A stretch of 64,000 nt of DNA, from assembly GCF_901709675.1 (NCBI RefSeq), contig NC_051107.1:6388001-6452000 (forward strand), written 5' to 3'. The stretch's first letter is position 1, and each line of letters starts with the position of its first letter. Shown here piece after piece: positions 57,109 to 64,000 of this stretch. Source of the DNA: Syngnathus acus (Eukaryota > Chordata > Actinopteri > Syngnathiformes > Syngnathidae). The translations under genes and the position numbers were made by a program. The notes under the pieces were generated by a model. That model saw only the letters and a program-made list of their open reading frames with translations, was not told the origin of the DNA and did no database searches.

Positions 57109-60100
57109 ATGGTGAGTTTCGATTTTTTTATTCTCTTTTTTTAACTTTAAAAAGACCAATAGAACCGAAAGCAGAATTTCCGTTAAAGTCAAGCATACTG
57201 AGGGGCACCTTTGGAAGATGACATCGCACCCGCGCCTTGCCTCTGTTAGCTCCCCGTTAGCTGGTGATGCTAACCGGCGAGCACATGGGCGTATCAGTAC
57301 GCTAGTGACTAAGATGATGCTAACTACTGGTAGCTCTTCGCCGTGATTACATTTTTACATTTCAATGTCCGTTCACTTTGTTATTCATTGGCATAAGATG
57401 AAGTGTTTTTTGTGCATTTTGTTTAGCTTTCATAGCTCTTTAGCCGCCTCGGCTAAAGCTAGTCGTTTTGCCTTTGTGGCTGTCAGTCGGAGCCTCATTA
57501 AGGGATATGAGGTCAAATATGGGTAAGATGTGAAGAAACTGGTGAAATACTGCGTTGCATCATGTACTGCTTGTAAGATTTTCTTCTTGGATGTTCGTTG
57601 GCAGGAACGTTTTGTCATCTTAATTATCTTTTCTCGAAGCTTCTCTTGGGCGTCCCTTGGGTGCGAAGTTCAGGGGTGCTCGGATTTATTGGCTTTTTAA
57701 TGTTTTGTATTTTCTTTTTAGATTATATTGTTTTGCAATCAATCTTTGTTTATCTCTATCTTGCAAGCAATCATTGTTGTGAATTTGCGTGATGTTTTTT
57801 CCGCAGGCTTCCCTTTCGATGGCCCCGGTTAACATCTTCAAACAAGGAGCTGATGAAGAGAAAGCCGAAACTGCGCGTCTGGTGCGTGTATTTGTGCTTT
57901 ATCTCTAAATTGGGGGGGAAACGGTCAATGTTAAGCTCATAACGATTTGTACTTGTCCCTGCAGTCGTCATTTGTGGGGGCCATTGCCATTGGAGATCTG
58001 GTGAAAAGCACCCTGGGACCCAAAGGCATGGTGAGTTCATTTGGTTTTCTTCATGTCATGCTAAATGCCATTGATGAGCGAATGGAACATAAACTCAGCT
58101 CATGTGCATTATGGTTTTCAGGACAAGATCCTGCTGGGCGGCGGCAAAAGCGGCTCGGTGACTGTGACCAATGACGGCGCCACCATCCTCAAGGCCATCG
58201 GCGTTGACAACCCTGCCGCCAAAGTTCTGGTTGGTGAGTTAAAACACATGGCGAGGGTCTCAAGTGTGCACATCTACGGGGAGGTTATGGACCTTTTGTT
58301 TATGTGTACGTACGCAGACATGTCAAAGGTTCAAGACGATGAAGTCGGCGACGGGACCACGTCTGTCACCGTTCTGGCGGCTGAGCTTCTCCGGGTAAGA
58401 ACCTGTCCAGTTTTAGTCTCAGAGGCCACATTTTATTGTGCATAAGGTGGAATACAGAATTTCAATACACCGAGAGCCGGATGTACACTTCCTACACCGG
58501 CGTAACGCACTTCCTCTTTGACTGACAGGAGGCGGAGCTTCTGATCGCCAAGAAGATCCACCCGCAGACGATAATCTCTGGGTGGAGGAAGGCCACGCAG
58601 GTAGCCAGAGATGCCTTGAGGGAGGCGGCCGTGGACCACAGGTGCTCTGCTCCGATTGGCTCTTGAAATTATTACCGGGTGTGGCTATTCAGCATATCTC
58701 ATCTCCAAATATTGCTTTGTTTTTTTGTATTTCCGTAGCAACGACACAGCCCGTTTCCAAGAGGACCTCCTGAACATTGCGCGCACCACGCTGTCCTCCA
58801 AGCTGCTGACCCACCACAAGGATCACTTTGCCCAGCTGGCCGTAGACGCCGTCTTGAGGCTGAAGGGCTCCGGCAACCTGGAGGCCATCCACGTCATCAA
58901 GAAGCTCGGCGGCAGCCTCACCGATTCCTACCTGGACGAAGGTGAACGAGCGCACCCGAAGGCGGCAAAGCTGATACTGACACCGCTTTGTTTGTTCAGG
59001 CTTCCTGCTGGACAAAAAGATCGGCGTGAACCAACCCAAGAGGCTGGAAAACGCCAACATCCTCATCGCCAACACGGGCATGGATACGGACAAGATCAAG
59101 GTGGGTGACGGACGGACGGACGGACGGCCAGCGTTAAAGAGGATGAAGAGAAAGGGCCGAGATGACCTGGCCGATTCTCGTCCCTGCAGATCTTTGGCTC
59201 GAGGGTCCGCGTGGACTCCACGGCCAAGGTGGCTGAGATCGAGCTGGCCGAGAAGGAGAAGATGAAGGAGAAGGTGGAGCGCATCCTCAAGCACGGGATC
59301 AATTGCTTCATCAACAGGTCACTCAGCGAGCCATCCTCGCTACTCCTGTTTGTTTGTTTTTTGTGGGGAAAATACAAATTTGGACATCACGGGTTGACCA
59401 TATACAGAAATGTCATGTGTGCGTTGACTCGGCAGGCAGCTGATCTACAACTACCCCGAGCAGCTCTTCGCTCAGGCCGGCGTCATGGCCATCGAGCACG
59501 CCGACTTTGCCGGCGTGGAGCGCCTGGCCCTCGTCACTGGTACGTGACCTCGCTGCGATATCATCGCTTGAGCCCGATCTTGAAAAGTGCGCGTGCGCCG
59601 TAGGCGGCGAGATCACGTCGACGTTCGAGCATCCCGAGCTGGTGCGGCTGGGCCACTGCAAACTCATCGAGGAGGTGATGATCGGCGAGGACATGCTCAT
59701 CCACTTCTCGGGCGTCGCCATGGGTATGCACATGAAAAGCCCTTTTTCCCCCCGCATGCCAGTTGTTGTTTTTTTTCATAATTGAATGCACTAGTGCAAT
59801 AGGAAATCCGTCAATTCCACCGACTAAAGCAGAGTTGTGACGGTGCAGGTGAAGCGTGCACCATCGTGCTGCGAGGAGCCACTCAGCAGATTCTGGACGA
59901 GGCCGAACGCTCGCTGCACGACGCCCTGTGCGTGCTGGCGCAGACCGTCAAGGAGCCGCGCACCGTCTACGGAGGAGGTAAAAAAAAAAAAGTCCTCCCT
60001 GGCATAAAAAAAGAAAAAAGAATGAATGCCGTTGCGCTATTGTGTGTTGAGGCTGCTCCGAGATGCTGATGGCCAAGGTGGTGAGCGATTTGGCCAACAA

Positions 60101-60654
60101 GACGCCGGGCAAGGAAGCGGTCGCCATGGAGTCCTTTGCCAAGGCTTTGAGGATGGTAAAAAAAACTCCAAAAGGCTCGCTAAATCGATGAATGGAAAGG
60201 TGATTGATTTATTGAATGCTTTCCTTCTCAGCTGCCCACCATCATCGCAGACAATGCCGGCTACGACAGCGCCGACCTGGTGGCCCAACTGCGCGCGGCG
60301 CACCAGGACAACAAGACCACCTTTGGTTTGAGTGAGTGGACGCACCAGAGCGCTTAAGATGGAGGAAGTTCCCCGACTGAGCACTTTTGGTTTGCCCGTA
60401 GACATGTGGGAGGGCACAGTGGGCGACATGGCGGCTCTGGGCGTGACCGAGTCCTTCCAGGTGAAGCGTCAGGTGCTGCTGAGCGCCTCCGAGGCGGCCG
60501 AGATGATCCTGAGGGTGGACAACATCATCAAAGCGGCGCCCAGGTCAGTCACGCGCATAAGTGGACACCGGACGGATGCCTAAATGGACTCGCTGACGCC
60601 ACGTCCGTCTTGTTTGATTGCAGGAAGAGAGTTCCCGACCACCATCCGTGTTAG
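57109..60654 (+). CDS. cct2: T-complex protein 1 subunit beta (CCT2)
   Basis: One of eight subunits of the cytosolic TRiC/CCT chaperonin that folds actin and tubulin with ATP. Exon 1 contributes only the ATG (57,109-57,111), followed directly by GTGAGT; exon 2 (from about 57,808) continues [21 protein letters not shown]. The chaperonin nucleotide motifs are present: [35 protein letters not shown] and the catalytic-loop [16 protein letters not shown]. The apical domain includes [19 protein letters not shown]. The second equatorial part has [32 protein letters not shown] and [10 protein letters not shown], and the end is KRVPDHHPC, identical in family position to CCT2. About 535 residues. A poly(A) signal AATAAA lies near 60,821. 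In human the gene is on 12q15 near MDM2 and NUP107. Confidence 0.97.
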
Positions 60655-61063
60655 ATGAAGACCGCCATCTTTATTTATCGGTGTACTTCAAAAAAAAAAA
60701 AAAATCCTTCTTCTGTAGTGGGAGCACTTTTTGGCAGGCTAGCATTAGCTGCTACTGCTCGTGTTAGCCATTGATCCGCAACGCATCTTTTTGAATGGTT
60801 TTCTTTGGTTTTGTTGACGCAAATAAAAACCAAGGTTACATCAAGTCGCGATCAGCGTCATTATTCAAATTTTTCATTTCCCGAATGACTGCTTTTATAA
60901 AAGGCAGCAGAAATGTTGTTCTTTTCCCGCTGAAACAATCCCAAATGTCAGCGAGTCAACACAAACGCTCGCGCGTATTGATCGGGACCCCCTCCAACGT
61001 TGGCTGATAAGCTGGCGCACGTCTGTCGCTGACCATTGTGCAGCGGACGCCGCCGCGGACACG
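60655..61063. other. cct2 3' UTR and promoter of the aspartic protease gene
   Basis: Contains the cct2 3' UTR with poly(A) signal near 60,821 and then the leader of the protease gene. A TTTATAAAAG (about 60,893) about 170 bp before the protease start codon could be its TATA box. Confidence 0.45.
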
Positions 61064-63021
<1,958 letters not shown>

Positions 63022-63862
63022 GTTGTTGCTAACGCTCTGATTGGCACCAATAAAGGCTAACATTCCCAAAGGCTTTCAATCGTGTCAATTGTTTGCGTGA
63101 AAGAGAGTTTCAGAAATGTGTGAGAGCAATTTGTGTGAAAGGGGTTTTATGTGTGAGAGAGTGTTTCACATGATTGGTTGCAGTTTCATCATTAATGGAT
63201 GAGGTAGACGTCATTATTTTTTCATTTATTTTCTGTTTTTCGACTTTCAAGCAGAGTGAGACGTCTTTCCAGGGGCCAGAAACAGCACAGAGTGACGCAC
63301 TTACCGATCATTTGGAGTTTCCAACTATCTCTGGTCAGTTTTGCCGCGCTCATTCCTCCACTTCCGGATGCCTCGTCGCTTGACGTCAGACTGCGGTGGT
63401 TTTCGCGGCAAGCTCAAGTGCACGGTTCCCTTCGTTCGTTGACAAATCAACCGGAAGCGTCTAAAATCTCTCCAAAACAGACGTATACAAATTTGGTTGT
63501 GAGTAACCTGACTATTGCTTGTTGTGTTTGTACGTTGACTACAACCAGAGTACCAGTTAGCTTGTTGTTGCTAAGACAACTAGCATCTTTAGCATTAGCC
63601 ACACCTGCTAGCTTGTTAGCTACCTCGCTGTTAATCACCCGTCTGCCGTCATCACGTCTTGTGTTATATTGATAAGCTTTACACTTGATAATATGTTTCC
63701 AAATGTTATAAAAAGAAGTTGTACAATCTTTTATGATACTGTATGGACCAAATGTATGTAAGTTCACATTTTTTCTTGGGACCTTTTCTTCCTGAAATCG
63801 ACACTAATGTATATGTATGGGTGGTGGCACAATATTGATGTGTGCACGTGCTCAGTGGCGAC
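63022..63862. other. protease 3' end and 5' region of the CYTH-domain gene
   Basis: A poly(A) signal AATAAA (about 63,050) ends the protease gene. From about 63,360 the sequence contains CTTCCGG and other promoter-like words, and a possible non-coding first exon of the next gene could lie near 63,420-63,500. The region 63,540-63,660 contains many CTAGC/TTAGC words. No coding exon was seen. Confidence 0.4.
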
Positions 63863-64000
63863 ATGCAGTCCAACGTGGAGATCAAGGCCAAAGTCAGCCA
63901 GCCGCTGCAGTTTGCCAAGATGGCGTCCCAGCTCAGCCAATCGGAAGGCAGCGTCATCAGGCAGCACGACACCTTCTTTCACAGCCGCCGAGGACGACTC
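63863..64000 (+). CDS. CYTH-domain protein (CyaB/thiamine-triphosphatase superfamily), 5' part
   Basis: An open frame from the ATG at 63,863 runs 46 codons to the window end. It begins MQSNVEIKAKV, which carries the ExK part of the CYTH signature, and continues with LSQSEGSVIRQHDTFFHS and RRGRL. The order 'EIKAKV ... Q-DTFF ... GRLK' is characteristic of class IV adenylate cyclase-like CYTH proteins, which bind triphosphate substrates with metal ions in a tunnel. An acceptor-like CTCAG lies just upstream (about 63,851), so an earlier non-coding exon is likely. The vertebrate function is not established, and the catalytic C-terminal half is off the window. Confidence 0.7.
   Translation, partial: MQSNVEIKAKVSQPLQFAKMASQLSQSEGSVIRQHDTFFHSRRGRL

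Overview
The window is nuclear DNA from a fish. All the protein-coding genes have GT-AG introns, the encoded proteins are vertebrate orthologues, and the gene set and order (including a nothepsin-like protease) fit a ray-finned fish, probably a percomorph with a compact genome: most introns are only 65-150 bp and about ten genes fill 64 kb. CA/TG microsatellites are frequent. The species cannot be named from the sequence alone.

Layout. Positions 1-18,700 hold a block of minus-strand genes: atp5f1c (mitochondrial ATP synthase gamma), echdc3 (mitochondrial enoyl-CoA hydratase-like protein), kcnj8 (Kir6.1) and abcc9 (SUR2). The last two are adjacent, as in mammals, and encode the pore and regulatory subunits of the vascular/cardiac KATP channel. 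Both alternative last exons of abcc9 (SUR2A and SUR2B types) are present. A 4 kb intergenic stretch with a long TG/CG tract then separates abcc9 from plxnb2 (plus strand, 26.5-35.2 kb), a complete plexin-B2 semaphorin receptor. Between plxnb2 and mdm2 lies a 2.3 kb block of nine 262-bp repeat units arranged F-RRRR-FFFF. Each unit carries a CTCF-like core, and a degraded hAT-type fragment follows the block.

From 39.9 kb onward come mdm2 (minus, with a cluster of p53-type sites at its promoter), nup107 (minus), kcnd2-like (Kv4, plus), tspan12 (minus, convergent with kcnd2 as in human), cct2 (plus), a cathepsin E/nothepsin-like aspartic protease (plus), and the first coding exon of a CYTH-domain protein that runs off the right end.

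Functionally the window combines a KATP-channel pair, a p53 feedback ubiquitin ligase, a nuclear-pore scaffold protein, a chaperonin subunit, a transient K+ channel, a Norrin/Wnt-pathway tetraspanin and a semaphorin receptor. The closest thing to an undescribed system is the palindromic array of CTCF-like repeats between plxnb2 and mdm2. The tandem p53-type sites at mdm2, the extra introns in kcnj8 and the shortened Kv4 tail are the other points worth following.
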